The position numbers and the translations under genes were made by a program. Shown in pieces: positions 39,869 through 50,479 of a DNA stretch of 64,000 nucleotides. A model generated the notes under the pieces. The model was not told the DNA's origin. It saw only the letters and a list, made by a program, of their open reading frames with translations, and did no database searches. Source of the stretch: Thermus sp. 2.9 (GTDB lineage: Bacteria > Deinococcota > Deinococci > Deinococcales > Thermaceae); the NCBI RefSeq assembly GCF_000794385.1, contig NZ_JTJB01000003.1, positions 62,001-126,000 of the forward strand. The letters run 5' to 3'. Numbering within the stretch: position 1 is the stretch's first letter; each line of letters starts with the position of its first letter.

Positions 39869-40989
39869 GCCTGGCCTCCTTCGCCCCCGATTATACTGGG
39901 GCTTCCCGCCAGGGTTAGGAGGCGGGGGAGCTCGCTTTGGAGCTCCTCCCAGGTGTCCCGCCTCAAGGTGATGTGCCCCACCTTCCGCCCGGGGCGCACC
40001 GCCTTGCCGTACCAGTGGAGGTGGGCGGAGGGGAGGCGGAGCACCTCCCCAAAGTCGGGCCTGTGGCCGATGAGGTTCGCCATGGCGCTATACCCCCTAG
40101 GGGCGGTGCTCCCCAAGGGGAGGCCCAGGAGGGCCCTCAGGTGGTTTTCAAACTGGCTCGTTTCCGCGCCCTCCAGGGTCCAGTGGCCGGAGTTGTGGAC
40201 CCGGGGGGCCATCTCGTTGAAGAGGAGTTCCTCGCCTACTTGGAAAAGCTCCAGGGCTAGCACGCCCACGTAGTCCAGGGCGAGGAGGGCTTCCCTGGCG
40301 TAGGCCTCCGCCTTCTTCTGCAGGGCTTCCGTGAGGTGGGGGGCGGGGGCTAAGGAGAGGCGAAGGATGCCCCCGTGGTGGCGGTTTTCCACCAGGGGAT
40401 AGAAGGCCATCTCCCCGTTTCGCCCCCGCACGGCGAGGAGGGAAACCTCCCGGTCAAAGGGGACGAGGCCCTCGAGGATAAGCCCCCGGCCCCCCAGGGC
40501 CCGTAGCGCCCCTTGGGCCTCCTCCTCCGTGCGCACCAGGGCCTGCCCCTTGCCGTCGTAGCCCCCGCGGCGGGTTTTGAGGAGGGCGGGGAGGCCCACC
40601 TTTTTCAGCCCCTCCGCCAGGTCCTCCTCCCCGTCCACGGGGTGGAAGGGCGGGGTGAGGACGCCGAGGCTCGCCATGAAGGCCTTCTCCCGCAGGCGGT
40701 CTTGGGCCACCTCCAGGGCCTTGGGGGGCGGAAGGACGGGAAGCCTTTCGGCTAGACTTAGGGCCGCTTCCACCGGGACGTTTTCAAACTCGTAGGTGAC
40801 GAGGTCCAGACCCTGGGCGAAGCGGGAAAGGGCTTCGGGATCGGCGAAATCCCCCACGCAAAGCTCCCCCACCTGCCCGGCGCAGGCCTCGGGGGAGGGG
40901 TCCAGGAAGCGGAAGGAAAGCCCCAAGGGGTAGCCCGCCAGGGCCAGCATCCGCCCAAGCTGCCCCCCACCCAAAACGCCCACCCTCAT
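39847..40989 (-). CDS. purK: N5-carboxyaminoimidazole ribonucleotide synthase
   Basis: 380 residues. ATP-grasp enzyme: [20 protein letters not shown] at the N-terminus, [15 protein letters not shown] for ATP binding, [20 protein letters not shown] near the active site. It uses ATP and bicarbonate to carboxylate AIR. It overlaps purE by 4 bases (ATGA), so the two are coupled. Confidence 0.94.
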   Translation of the reverse strand: MRVGVLGGGQLGRMLALAGYPLGLSFRFLDPSPEACAGQVGELCVGDFADPEALSRFAQGLDLVTYEFENVPVEAALSLAERLPVLPPPKALEVAQDRLREKAFMASLGVLTPPFHPVDGEEDLAEGLKKVGLPALLKTRRGGYDGKGQALVRTEEEAQGALRALGGRGLILEGLVPFDREVSLLAVRGRNGEMAFYPLVENRHHGGILRLSLAPAPHLTEALQKKAEAYAREALLALDYVGVLALELFQVGEELLFNEMAPRVHNSGHWTLEGAETSQFENHLRALLGLPLGSTAPRGYSAMANLIGHRPDFGEVLRLPSAHLHWYGKAVRPGRKVGHITLRRDTWEELQSELPRLLTLAGSPSIIGGEGGQAWTAPGA

Positions 40990-41480
40990 CCTTCCTCCCG
41001 GGGGTCGGGGTGGGCCAGGACCGCCTCGGTTTGGGCCTTCCGGTAGGCCTTGAGCCGCGCCATCATCTCGGGGTCCTTGAGACCAAGGATGCTGGCGGCC
41101 AAAAGGGCGGCGTTCACCGCCCCCGCCCTGCCGATGGCCAGGGTGCCCACGGGGACGCCCGCGGGCATCTGGACGATGGAGAGGAGGGAGTCTAGGCCCC
41201 GTAAGGCTTGGCTTTCCACGGGCACCCCCAAGACGGGCAAAGGCGTGTGGGCCGCGGTCATGCCGGGCAGGTGGGCCGCCCCCCCGGCCCCGGCGATGAT
41301 CACCTGGATGCCCCTGGCCTCGGCGGTCTTGGCGTACTCCGCCATGAGGTCCGGGGTGCGGTGGGCGGAGACCACCCTCACCTCGTAGGGGATGCCCAAG
41401 GCGTCCAGGGTCTCCGCGGCGTGGCGCAGGGTTTCCCAGTCGGAGCGGGAGCCCATGATGAGACCTACCAAAGGCACCAT
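40986..41480 (-). CDS. purE: N5-carboxyaminoimidazole ribonucleotide mutase
   Basis: 164 residues. Class I PurE motifs: [67 protein letters not shown]. It converts N5-CAIR to CAIR. The -10 box TACAAT (41489-41494, minus strand) is 8 bases from the ATG. It is divergent from sbtA. Confidence 0.95.
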   Translation of the reverse strand: MVPLVGLIMGSRSDWETLRHAAETLDALGIPYEVRVVSAHRTPDLMAEYAKTAEARGIQVIIAGAGGAAHLPGMTAAHTPLPVLGVPVESQALRGLDSLLSIVQMPAGVPVGTLAIGRAGAVNAALLAASILGLKDPEMMARLKAYRKAQTEAVLAHPDPREEG

Positions 41481-41527
41481 CGTACCGGATTGTAAAAGCC
41501 CTTCTTCCCGTAGTAAAGCTTGGGGGT

Positions 41528-42480
<953 letters not shown>

Positions 42481-42484
<4 letters not shown>

Positions 42485-42792
42485 GGCCGGTGAACCTGGT
42501 GCCCTTGAAGCTGTTGACCATCGTGGCGGAAAGCCTTTTGGAGAGGAGGCTGGTGGAGGAGATCAAGCGGCTTGGGGCCAAGGGCTACACCATCGTTCCC
42601 GCCCGGGGGGAGGGTTCCCGCGGGATGCGGAGCGTGGACTGGGAGGGGCAGAACATCCGCCTGGAGACCATCGTGAGCGAGGAGGTGGCCCTGAAGATCC
42701 TGGAGCGCCTGCAGGAGGCGTACTTCCCCCACTACGCCGTGATCGCCTACGTGGAAAACGTCTTCGTGGTGCGGGGGGAGAAGTACGTCTAG
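42481..42792 (+). CDS. sbtB: PII-like regulatory protein SbtB
   Basis: 103 residues from GTG 42481, coupled to sbtA. It has the PII-like ferredoxin fold: LKLLTIVAESLLERRLVEEI, the T-loop region KGYTIVPARGEGSRGMRSVD, and C-terminal YFPHYAVIAYVENVFVVRGE. SbtB trimers bind SbtA and adenine nucleotides to gate bicarbonate uptake. The C-terminal CGPxGC redox motif of cyanobacterial SbtB is absent. The stop overlaps the converging DedA gene by 4 bases. Confidence 0.85.
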
Positions 42793-43307
42793 CGGCCTCG
42801 GCGCAGGAGGGGTAGAAGGGCTAGGAGAAGGAGGACCGGCCAGAGGAGCCAAGGGGAGACCCTTTGGCCCAGGAAGTAGGCGAAAAGCACCAGGCCATGG
42901 GTCCAAAGGAGGCTCCCCAGGGCGGCGAAGAGGAAGTAGGGGGCAAGGGGGAAGGCTAGGGCTCCTAGAAGGAGGGGTAAGGCGGTCCGCACCCCCGGGA
43001 GGAAGGGGGCGAGGAGGAGGGCTGTGGGGCCGTAGCGGTGGAGGAGCCCTTCAGCCCGCGTGAGCAGTACCTCGGAAAGGCGCCCGCGCACCCTTTTGCC
43101 CAGGGCTCGGCCCAAAGCGTAACCCACCCCGTGGCCCAGGAAGCTCCCCAGGAAGAGGAGGGGAAGGAGGGGAAAAAGGCCAAGCCGCCCTTCCCCCGCC
43201 AACACCCCCAGGGCGAGGAGGAGGGTGTCGCCGCCGGGGACAAAGAGGCCAAAGGGAAAGCCCACCTCAAAAAAGAGGATAAGGGCAGGAGCGAGGTAGG
43301 CCCACAT
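42789..43307 (-). CDS. DedA-family membrane protein
   Basis: 172 residues from ATG 43307. Signatures are FEVGFPFGLFVPGGDTLLLA, FLGSFLGHGVGYALGRALGK, RYGPTALLLAPFLPGVRTAL, with four to five membrane segments. DedA proteins include lipid scramblases and proton-coupled transporters needed for envelope homeostasis. It starts 2 bases after the TerC stop, so it shares the riboswitch-controlled transcript. Confidence 0.87.
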   Translation of the reverse strand: MWAYLAPALILFFEVGFPFGLFVPGGDTLLLALGVLAGEGRLGLFPLLPLLFLGSFLGHGVGYALGRALGKRVRGRLSEVLLTRAEGLLHRYGPTALLLAPFLPGVRTALPLLLGALAFPLAPYFLFAALGSLLWTHGLVLFAYFLGQRVSPWLLWPVLLLLALLPLLRRGR

Positions 43308-43308
43308 C

Positions 43309-44004
43309 TCAGGCGGGACGTTCCGCGGGCTTCCGTAGGGCCCACAGGCTTCCCAAAAGGAGGACGCCCAGGATGAGGAGGCTAAAAGCCCCCTTGTCCA
43401 AGCCAAGGGCGAGCTCGGGGCGGTGGAGGACCTCCTTGGCCAGCTTGTCCCAACCGCCCACAAGGAGCTTCACCCCGGCGAGGCCCACCACCACGTAGGC
43501 CAGGTGCTTGAACCGGGGGTAGCGGTCCAGGAGGGTGACCACCAGGCTCGCCAGCATCCTAAGGGCCAGGATGCCCAGGAAGACCCCGGTGTAGATGACC
43601 CAAAGCTTGTCGGAGAGGGCCACGGCCACCAGCACCGAGTCCACGGCGAAGGCCAGGTCCATGAGCTCCACCTGGGCCACCACCTTCCAGAAGTGGGCGG
43701 CGCTCACCTCTAGGGGGGGCGGGGCGTGGGCCTCCTCGGGCTTGAGGAAGTGCTTGAGGGCGATGAAGAGGAGGTAGGCCGCCCCCAGGGCCTGCACCCA
43801 CCAGAGCTTGATGACCAAGGTGGCGAAGAGGAGGGCGAGGCCCCTTAGGACGTAGGCGCCCAGGATGCCGTAGAAGAGGGCCTTCCGCCTGAGGTGGACG
43901 GGCAGTTTCTGCACCATAACCCCGAGGATCAGGGCGTTGTCCGCGGAGAGGATCACCTCCAGGGCCACCAGGATGAGGATCACCGAAAGGACGCTGGCCT
44001 CCAT
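43309..44004 (-). CDS. TerC-family membrane protein, likely manganese exporter
   Basis: 231 residues with seven to eight membrane segments. TerC motifs are EVILSADNALILGVMVQKLP and MDLAFAVDSVLVAVALSDKL, each with the buried Asp. TerC/Alx members behind yybP-ykoY riboswitches export Mn2+. Such a riboswitch and terminator lie directly upstream here, which supports that role. It forms an operon with the downstream DedA gene. Confidence 0.9.
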   Translation of the reverse strand: MEASVLSVILILVALEVILSADNALILGVMVQKLPVHLRRKALFYGILGAYVLRGLALLFATLVIKLWWVQALGAAYLLFIALKHFLKPEEAHAPPPLEVSAAHFWKVVAQVELMDLAFAVDSVLVAVALSDKLWVIYTGVFLGILALRMLASLVVTLLDRYPRFKHLAYVVVGLAGVKLLVGGWDKLAKEVLHRPELALGLDKGAFSLLILGVLLLGSLWALRKPAERPA

Positions 44005-44017
44005 GCCTCACCTCCAC

Positions 44018-44128
44018 AAAGAAAGACCACCGCGCAAGGCGGTGGTCTTGCCCGGGCTTCCTGCCCCCGGCCCCCGGGGCCTAAGACCCGTCCTGACGGG
44101 GTGCCGGCTTGGGGCTACTCCCCAACCA
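44018..44128 (-). promoter_or_regulatory. yybP-ykoY manganese riboswitch with terminator
   Basis: On the minus strand the leader contains the conserved elements in order: GGGGAGTAGCC, then CCGTCAGGACGG, then GGGCAAGACCACC. The last part overlaps the 5' arm of a perfect 10-bp terminator stem (AGACCACCGC at 44048-44039 with GCGGTGGTCT at 44033-44024) followed by TTCTTT. Closing the aptamer therefore prevents the terminator. By analogy with known members, Mn2+ binding should switch the downstream terC-dedA transcript on. Confidence 0.88.
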
Positions 44129-44134
44129 GGGGGC

Positions 44135-44140
44135 ATTATA
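44135..44140 (-). promoter_or_regulatory. -10 box of the riboswitch promoter
   Basis: A consensus TATAAT on the minus strand begins transcription near 44128, just before the aptamer. The -35 region is poor. It is back-to-back with the sufT promoter (44166-44171). Confidence 0.7.
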
Positions 44141-44165
44141 GCAAAAGGCGCTGGGGTTTTCCGGG

Positions 44166-44171
44166 TATACT
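44166..44171 (+). promoter_or_regulatory. -10 box of leaderless sufT promoter
   Basis: TATACT lies 7 bases before ATG 44179, and no ribosome-binding site is present. Confidence 0.6.
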
Positions 44172-44178
44172 GAAGGGC

Positions 44179-44511
44179 ATGGAAACCGAGGCCACGCTGC
44201 CCACCAAGGAGCAGGTCCTCGAGGCCCTCAAGGTGGTCTACGATCCCGAGATCCCGGTGAACATCGTGGACCTGGGCCTCGTCTACGACGTGGAAGTCCA
44301 CGAGAACGGCGTGGTGGACATCACCATGACCCTCACCGCCATCGGTTGCCCCGCCCAGGACGTGGTGAAGGCGGACGCGGAGATGGCGGTCATGCGCCTG
44401 CCCGGGGTGCAGGGGGTGAACGTGGAGTTCGTCTGGACCCCGCCCTGGACCCCAGCCCGCATGACGGAGGAGGGAAAGCGCATGATGCGCATGTTCGGCT
44501 TCAACGTCTAG
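44179..44511 (+). CDS. sufT: MIP18/DUF59-family Fe-S assembly protein, SufT-like
   Basis: 110 residues from ATG 44179. The family pattern is [40 protein letters not shown] (with the conserved Cys) and [20 protein letters not shown]. SufT and related proteins help mature Fe-S proteins in the cytoplasm. It is a single gene followed by an 8-bp hairpin (44522-44545) before the malic enzyme gene. Confidence 0.87.
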   Translation: METEATLPTKEQVLEALKVVYDPEIPVNIVDLGLVYDVEVHENGVVDITMTLTAIGCPAQDVVKADAEMAVMRLPGVQGVNVEFVWTPPWTPARMTEEGKRMMRMFGFNV

Positions 44512-44560
44512 GGAGCCCCCGCCTCGCCCTTTTGGTCGGGCGAGGTGGAAAAATAGGGGC

Positions 44561-46291
44561 ATGGCGGTTAGCCGCTATTACGACGTCAAGCGGGATGAAA
44601 AAGGCGAGCGCTACTTAGAGCCTTACGTCACGGGCTTTTTGCTCTTAAGGCTTCCCCTCCTCAACAAGGGCACCGCCTTCACCGAGGAGGAAAGGCGCGC
44701 TTTGGGCTTAGAGGGCCTTCTGCCTCCCCACGTGAACACCCTGGAGGAGCAAAAGGAAAGGGTCTACCGCCGCTACCGCCTCATCGCCTCTCCTTTGGAC
44801 AAGCACATCTACCTGCGCCACCTCCAGGACCGCAACGAGGTCCTCTTCTACGCCCTGGTGGTGGACCACCTGGAGGAGATGCTCCCCATCCTCTACACCC
44901 CCACCGTGGGGGAGGCGGTGCGGGAGTTTTCCCACATCTACCGCTACCCCCGTGGCTTTACCGCCAGCACCAAGAACATTGACCGCATTGAGGAGGCCTT
45001 GGGGAACGTGCCCCTGGAGGAGGTGCGCCTCATCGTGGCCACGGACTCTTCCGCCATCCTGGGCATCGGGGACCAGGGCTTTGGCGGGATGGCCATCAGC
45101 ATCGGCAAGCTCACCCTCTACACCGCCGCAGGAGGGGTGGGGCCCGACAAGACCCTGCCCGTGGAGCTGGATGTGGGCACGGACCGGGAGGACCTCCTAA
45201 ATGACCCCCTATACCTCGGGGTGCGGCACAAGCGCTTACGGGGCGAAGCCTACTACCAGTTCCTGGACCGCTTCGTGGAGGCGGTCAAGAAGCGCTACCC
45301 CAAGGCCCTCATCCAGTGGGAGGACTTCGCCAAAGAGGCGGCCTTTAGCGTGCTGGAGCGCTACCGCAAGGTGGTTCCCTCCTTCAACGACGACATCCAG
45401 GGCACGGGGGCCGTGGCCCTTGCCGGGGTCCTCTCCGCCTGCCGCATGAAGGGGGAAAGGCTTTCCGATCAGGTGGTGGTGGTCTACGGGGCGGGGGCCG
45501 GGGGGATCGGCGTGGCCTGGGCCTTGGTGGAGGGAATGAAGCGGGAGGGCCTGAGCGAGGCGGAGGCCAAGGCCCGGGTCCTGGTCCTGGACTCCCGGGG
45601 GCTTTTGCTGGAAGGGCGGAACATGGAGGCCTACAAGCGGCCCTTCGCCCAGAAGCGGGAGCGCCTTAATGGTTGGCGCTTTGCGGGCGAGTACCCTAAC
45701 CTCTTGGAGACCATTCAAAACGCTCGGGCCACGGTGCTTTTGGGCCTTTCCGGGCAGGGGGGGAGCTTCACCGAGCCGGTGGCGCGGGCCATGCTGGAAA
45801 ACACCCCCCGCCCCGTGATCTTCCCCCTTTCCAACCCCACCTCCGCCAGCGAGGCCTTGCCCGATGACCTTATCTACTGGACGGAGGGGAGGGCCTTGGT
45901 GGCGGCGGGGAGTCCCTTCCCCCCCGTGGGGTACATGGGCCGGACCATCCCCGTGGGCCAGGGGAACAACGCCTTTATCTTCCCCGGGCTCGGCCTGGGA
46001 GCCGTCCTCTCCCGGGCCCGGGAGGTGACGGACGGGATGGTCCTCGAGGCCGCCTACGCCCTCTACGACTTCACCCAAGAGCGCTTTCCCGACCTCCTCT
46101 ACCCCCCGGTGCGCCACCTAAGGGAGGTTTCCCCCTACGTGGCCGCCCGGGTCATGCGGAAGGCCCTGGAGGAGGGGGTGGCGGAGGAGGAGCGGATCCA
46201 GGGGCTTTCCCTGGAGGAGCTTTTCGCCTTCGTGCAAAGCCGCTTCTGGGAGCCCAGGTACCTCCCTTACCGCCCCGCCCCGGTAATCTAG
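44561..46291 (+). CDS. NAD-dependent malic enzyme
   Basis: 576 residues, the long (MaeA-like) form. Motifs are [46 protein letters not shown] and the NAD site [20 protein letters not shown]. It decarboxylates malate to pyruvate. The gene follows a hairpin and A-rich stretch that may hold its promoter, and ends 4 bases before nurA, so nurA-herA may be partly co-transcribed with it. Confidence 0.92.
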   Translation: MAVSRYYDVKRDEKGERYLEPYVTGFLLLRLPLLNKGTAFTEEERRALGLEGLLPPHVNTLEEQKERVYRRYRLIASPLDKHIYLRHLQDRNEVLFYALVVDHLEEMLPILYTPTVGEAVREFSHIYRYPRGFTASTKNIDRIEEALGNVPLEEVRLIVATDSSAILGIGDQGFGGMAISIGKLTLYTAAGGVGPDKTLPVELDVGTDREDLLNDPLYLGVRHKRLRGEAYYQFLDRFVEAVKKRYPKALIQWEDFAKEAAFSVLERYRKVVPSFNDDIQGTGAVALAGVLSACRMKGERLSDQVVVVYGAGAGGIGVAWALVEGMKREGLSEAEAKARVLVLDSRGLLLEGRNMEAYKRPFAQKRERLNGWRFAGEYPNLLETIQNARATVLLGLSGQGGSFTEPVARAMLENTPRPVIFPLSNPTSASEALPDDLIYWTEGRALVAAGSPFPPVGYMGRTIPVGQGNNAFIFPGLGLGAVLSRAREVTDGMVLEAAYALYDFTQERFPDLLYPPVRHLREVSPYVAARVMRKALEEGVAEEERIQGLSLEELFAFVQSRFWEPRYLPYRPAPVI

Positions 46292-46295
46292 GGGC

Positions 46296-47174
46296 ATGGC
46301 CTGGCGGCTTTACGCTTTGGAGCTTCCCCAGGCCCAGGAGCTTTTGCCCGAGGGGCCGGAGCCCGAAGGGTTCTGGCCCCTGGAGGAGTCTTGGGAACCC
46401 AAGGGAGGTGCGCCCCTGCCCTGGCCCGAGCCCCTTTACTTCCTGGACGGGAAGGAGCGGGCGGAGGGGCTGGTGGCGGAGGGGAGGCGACTGGCCCTTC
46501 TGGGGTGTGTGGCCGCGGGGGCCGTGGTCTTTGAGGGGGGGAGGATGCGGCTTCTTCCCCCCCTGGTGCGCCGGGTGGGGGTGGGGCTTTCCGAGGCCTT
46601 AAGGGCGGGGGAACTCCTTTACGAGCCCTTCCCCGTGGAGGGGGAGGGGATCTACGCCCTCCAGGAGGGCTTGCGGCGGGCCAGGGCCAACCTGGAAGCG
46701 GAGGTTGCCTCGGGACTTTCCGGGGGGCTTTTGGTGGTGGATGGTCCCGTGCGCCTTAGGCGGGAGGCACCTATCCTGGGCTACATCAAGACCCACTGGG
46801 CCCGCTACCTGCCCCCGGAAAAGGAGGCCCTCCTGCATAGGCTTGCCCCTGGGGAAAGAAGCCCCCTCTTCCGCATCCGGCGCAAGGGATTGGAGCTCGC
46901 CAGTTGGTATTTGCGCCTGCCCTTGCCCCCGGAAGGGGTGAGGCCCCCGGAGGCGGGGCTTTTGCGCTTGGAAACCCCTTTGGAGGGCTCCTATGAGAGG
47001 CTTGCCGCTCTTTCCGTAAGCCTTTTTCCCGCCCTGGCCTCCCACCCCGTCAAGGACCCCCGGGCGCCCCAGAACCTCACCCCCGTGGGGGGCTTGGAAA
47101 GGGAGCTTGGCCGGAGGATGGGAAGGCGCGAGGTGGTGGCAAGGTTTCTGGCCCGGCACCTGGGAGGTGGCTGA
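46296..47174 (+). CDS. nurA: NurA-family 5'-3' nuclease
   Basis: 292 residues. NurA active-site features are LYFLDGKERAEG (metal-binding Asp), GGLLVVDGPVRL (second Asp) and the C-terminal SHPVKDPRAPQNLTPVGGLE, the conserved HxxDPRAPQNL motif. NurA resects DNA ends together with the HerA translocase. Its stop shares a base with the herA start (TGATG), which confirms the pair. Confidence 0.85.
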   Translation: MAWRLYALELPQAQELLPEGPEPEGFWPLEESWEPKGGAPLPWPEPLYFLDGKERAEGLVAEGRRLALLGCVAAGAVVFEGGRMRLLPPLVRRVGVGLSEALRAGELLYEPFPVEGEGIYALQEGLRRARANLEAEVASGLSGGLLVVDGPVRLRREAPILGYIKTHWARYLPPEKEALLHRLAPGERSPLFRIRRKGLELASWYLRLPLPPEGVRPPEAGLLRLETPLEGSYERLAALSVSLFPALASHPVKDPRAPQNLTPVGGLERELGRRMGRREVVARFLARHLGGG

Positions 47175-48898
47175 TGGAGCGGATCGGCGTGGTGTTGGGA
47201 AGCCGGGAGGCCACCCCCCTCTCCTTCTGGGTGGGGGTGGAGGGGGAAGGCCTTCTCAGGCTGGACGATCTGGTGGTGGTGGAGGGCTTCCACCCCAAGG
47301 TGGGCAAGGTGCGCTACTTCGGCATGGTGGACCACGTGGCCAAGGTGCACGAGGGGGAAACGTACGATACGGACATCTTCCTGGCCACCCGGGGCCAGAT
47401 CCCCGTGAGCCTGGCCTACGTGGCCCACGTGAGCGTGACCCGGATCCTCCCCGAGGAGTTCTTCCCCCCCGACCCCGGCTCCCCCGTTTACCTGGCGGAG
47501 GGGGAGGACCTGGAGCTCGCCCTTTACTACGAGGCCATGAAGAACCAAAGGGGAAGCACCAAGCTTCCCGCCGGCCTCCTCAAGAACGGGGAGGTGGCCT
47601 ACCTGAACCTGGAGTTTTTGAACGGGGTGAAGGGCGGGCACGTGAACATCTCCGGCATCAGCGGGGTGGCGGCCAAGACCAGCTACGCCACCTTCCTCCT
47701 CAAGAGCCTCTTGGAAAGCGGGGTCCTGGAGGACGCCCACCAGGCCAAGGTGCTCCTCTTTAACGTCAAGGGGGAGGACCTCTTCTTCCTGGACAAGCCC
47801 AACGCCCGCCTCACGGAGGAGGCCCGGCAGGCGTACCAGGCCCTGGGCCTGCCCGCCACCCCCTTCGGGAGCGTGGCCTTCTTGGCCCCGCCCAAGAAGG
47901 ACGGGTACGTGCCCGACGTGGAGACCCGCCTCGAGGGCGTGCGGGCCTACCACTACGACCTGGTCCAGTTCTGCCAAAGGGGGCTTCTCCCCTTCCTCTT
48001 CGCCGACCGGGGCTTTATGACCAACCTGGGCTTTTTGGTGCAGCACCTCACGGAAAAGCTCCGGCGGCTCGCCGAGGGGCAGAGGGGCCCCCACCTCCTG
48101 GTGGAGGACTGGACCAAGGAGGACCTGCCCGAGGGGATCACCTTTGACGCCCTGGGCAAGGTGCGCCTGAAGAGCTTCGCCGAGCTGGTGCGCTACCTGG
48201 AGTACAAGCTCCTGGGGCCGGAAACGGGGGAGGGGGAAGGGGACCGGAGCTGGACCGCAAGGCAGGCCCGGGGGACCCTCGAGGCCTTCATCAGGCGGCT
48301 TCGGGCCAGCGTGGAGAACGTGGCCCACCTCATCCGGGGCGACCGCCTCGGCAACCCCCCAGACCCCCTGCAGGGGGAGCAGGTCCACGTGGTGGACCTG
48401 GCCAAGCTTTCCCCCCAGGCGCAGATGTTCGTGGTGGGAAGCCTCCTTAAAGACGTCTTTGAGCGGAAGGAGCGGGGGCAGTACCGGGGCCGGGTCTTCA
48501 TCGTCCTGGACGAGCTCAACAAGTACGCCCCCCGGGACGAGGAGGGCCCCATCAAGGACGTGCTCTTGGACATCGCCGAGCGGGGCCGCTCCTTGGGCGT
48601 CATCCTCATCGGGGCGGAGCAGACGGCGAGCGAGGTGGAGCGCCGGGTGGTGGCCAATGCCGCCATCCGGGTGGTGGGCCGCTTGGACGCCGCCGAGGCG
48701 GAGCGCCCCGAGTACCGCTTCCTTCCCACCTCCTTCCGCCAAAGGGCCCTCATCCTGCCCCAGGGGGCGGTGATCCTCCAGCAGCCGGAGATCCCCGTGC
48801 CCCTTTTGGTGCGCTTCCCCTTCCCGGCTTGGGCCACCAAGCGGGAGGAGGTCTTGGAGGACAACTCCGCCGAGGCCCTAAGGCGGGAACTCTTTTAG
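47174..48898 (+). CDS. herA: HerA-type DNA translocase ATPase
   Basis: 574 residues. An N-terminal HAS-barrel (about 1-100) precedes the ATPase. Walker A is a variant, GISGVAAKTSYATFLL (A instead of G before the Lys). Walker B is VFIVLDELNKYAP, followed by the arginine-containing GRSLGVILIGAEQTASEVER. HerA hexamers pump duplex DNA into NurA for end resection. The variant P-loop also occurs in other bacterial HerA proteins, so activity is likely kept. Confidence 0.88.
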   Translation: MERIGVVLGSREATPLSFWVGVEGEGLLRLDDLVVVEGFHPKVGKVRYFGMVDHVAKVHEGETYDTDIFLATRGQIPVSLAYVAHVSVTRILPEEFFPPDPGSPVYLAEGEDLELALYYEAMKNQRGSTKLPAGLLKNGEVAYLNLEFLNGVKGGHVNISGISGVAAKTSYATFLLKSLLESGVLEDAHQAKVLLFNVKGEDLFFLDKPNARLTEEARQAYQALGLPATPFGSVAFLAPPKKDGYVPDVETRLEGVRAYHYDLVQFCQRGLLPFLFADRGFMTNLGFLVQHLTEKLRRLAEGQRGPHLLVEDWTKEDLPEGITFDALGKVRLKSFAELVRYLEYKLLGPETGEGEGDRSWTARQARGTLEAFIRRLRASVENVAHLIRGDRLGNPPDPLQGEQVHVVDLAKLSPQAQMFVVGSLLKDVFERKERGQYRGRVFIVLDELNKYAPRDEEGPIKDVLLDIAERGRSLGVILIGAEQTASEVERRVVANAAIRVVGRLDAAEAERPEYRFLPTSFRQRALILPQGAVILQQPEIPVPLLVRFPFPAWATKREEVLEDNSAEALRRELF

Positions 48899-48916
48899 GG
48901 GTAGCATGGCGTTGGT

Positions 48917-49966
48917 ATGAAGCGTACCCCCCTTTACGAGGCCCACCTGCGCCTGGGCGGGCGCATGGTGGAGTTTGCTGGCTTCGCCCTTCCCCTGCAG
49001 TACACCTCCATCGTGGAGGAGCACCTGGCGGTGCGCCGGGGAGCGGGGCTTTTTGACGTGAGCCACATGGGGGAGTTCTGGGTGCGGGGGGAGGAGGCAT
49101 TGGCCTTCCTCCAGTGGGCCACGGCAAACGACGCCGCCCGGCTCAAGGTGGGAAGGGCCCAGTACTCCATGCTCCCGAACGAAAGGGGCGGGGTGGTGGA
49201 CGACATCTACCTCTACCGCCTGGGGGAGGTGGAGTACCTCATGGTGGTGAACGCCGCCAACATCGCCAAGGACTTCGCCCACCTTAAGGCCCTGGCGGAA
49301 GGCTTTCGGGTGGAGCTCGTAGACCGCTCCGAGGCCACCGCCCTCCTCGCCCTCCAGGGCCCAAAGGCGGCAAGCCTCCTGCAGGGGCTTACCGAGGAGG
49401 ACCTTTCCCAGAGGAGAAAAAACGACGTGTTCCGGGCCCAGGTGGCGGGACGCCCCGCCCTCCTCGCCCGCACCGGGTACACCGGGGAGGACGGGTTTGA
49501 GCTCTTCCTCGCCCCGGAGGACGCCGAGGCGGTGTTCCTGGCCTTGGTGGAAAGGGGGGCGAAGCCCTGTGGCCTTGGAGCCCGGGACACCCTTAGGCTC
49601 GAGGCCGGCTTTCCCCTTTACGGCCACGAGCTCACCGACACCACCAACCCCCTCTGTACCCCCTGGGCCTGGGTGGTGAAGAAGGAGAAGGACTTCTTCG
49701 GCAAGGAGGCCATGCTGGCCGCCCCTTGCCGGGAAAAGCTCGTGGGCCTGGTGCTGGAGACGGGCATCCCCCGGGAAGGCTACCCGGTCCTTTCCGGGGA
49801 GAGGCCGGTGGGCCGGGTGACCAGCGGGGGCTATTCCCCCCTTCTGGAGAAGGGCATCGCCCTGGCCTACGTGGAGGAGGGGGTGGAGGAGCCCTTCTTC
49901 GTGGCGGTGCGGGGCAAACCGGTACGGGCTTCCCTTAGCCCCTTGCCCTTTGTGCCGCTAAAATAG
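48917..49966 (+). CDS. gcvT: Glycine cleavage system T protein (aminomethyltransferase)
   Basis: 349 residues. Folate-binding features are LFDVSHMGEF, NDAARLKVGRAQYSMLPNER, GYTGEDGFELFL and GLGARDTLRLEAGFPLYGHE with the catalytic Asp. It releases ammonia and forms methylene-tetrahydrofolate from the aminomethyl group on GcvH. TAGCAT 9 bases before the ATG may be its own -10 box. The gap to herA is 18 bp, so no glycine riboswitch is present. Confidence 0.95.
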   Translation: MKRTPLYEAHLRLGGRMVEFAGFALPLQYTSIVEEHLAVRRGAGLFDVSHMGEFWVRGEEALAFLQWATANDAARLKVGRAQYSMLPNERGGVVDDIYLYRLGEVEYLMVVNAANIAKDFAHLKALAEGFRVELVDRSEATALLALQGPKAASLLQGLTEEDLSQRRKNDVFRAQVAGRPALLARTGYTGEDGFELFLAPEDAEAVFLALVERGAKPCGLGARDTLRLEAGFPLYGHELTDTTNPLCTPWAWVVKKEKDFFGKEAMLAAPCREKLVGLVLETGIPREGYPVLSGERPVGRVTSGGYSPLLEKGIALAYVEEGVEEPFFVAVRGKPVRASLSPLPFVPLK

Positions 49967-49984
49967 CGGGGGTTAGGAGGCGCT

Positions 49985-50371
<387 letters not shown>

Positions 50372-50436
50372 TATGGCTTTCCCGAGGGCGGCCCTTTCCC
50401 GCACGGGTTTAGGCGGGGGGGCATGCTCCTCTGTGG

Positions 50437-50458
50437 CCCCGGGTCAAATGGCCCGGGG
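50437..50458 (+). terminator. Hairpin between gcvH and gcvPA
   Basis: A 7-bp stem CCCCGGG / CCCGGGG with an 8-base loop, followed by GCTTTGG, lies 22 bases before gcvPA. It could attenuate transcription into gcvP. The U tract is short. Confidence 0.5.
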
Positions 50459-50479
50459 GCTTTGGTTAAGGATGGACCT

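Noticed and set aside
43894-44178. Extended start for the SufT-like gene at 43894
   Set aside because: It would run antisense through terC and the riboswitch; ATG 44179 has a -10 box 7 bases upstream and gives the standard family length.
48899-48916. Glycine riboswitch before gcvT
   Set aside because: Only 18 bases separate herA and gcvT, too few for the aptamer.
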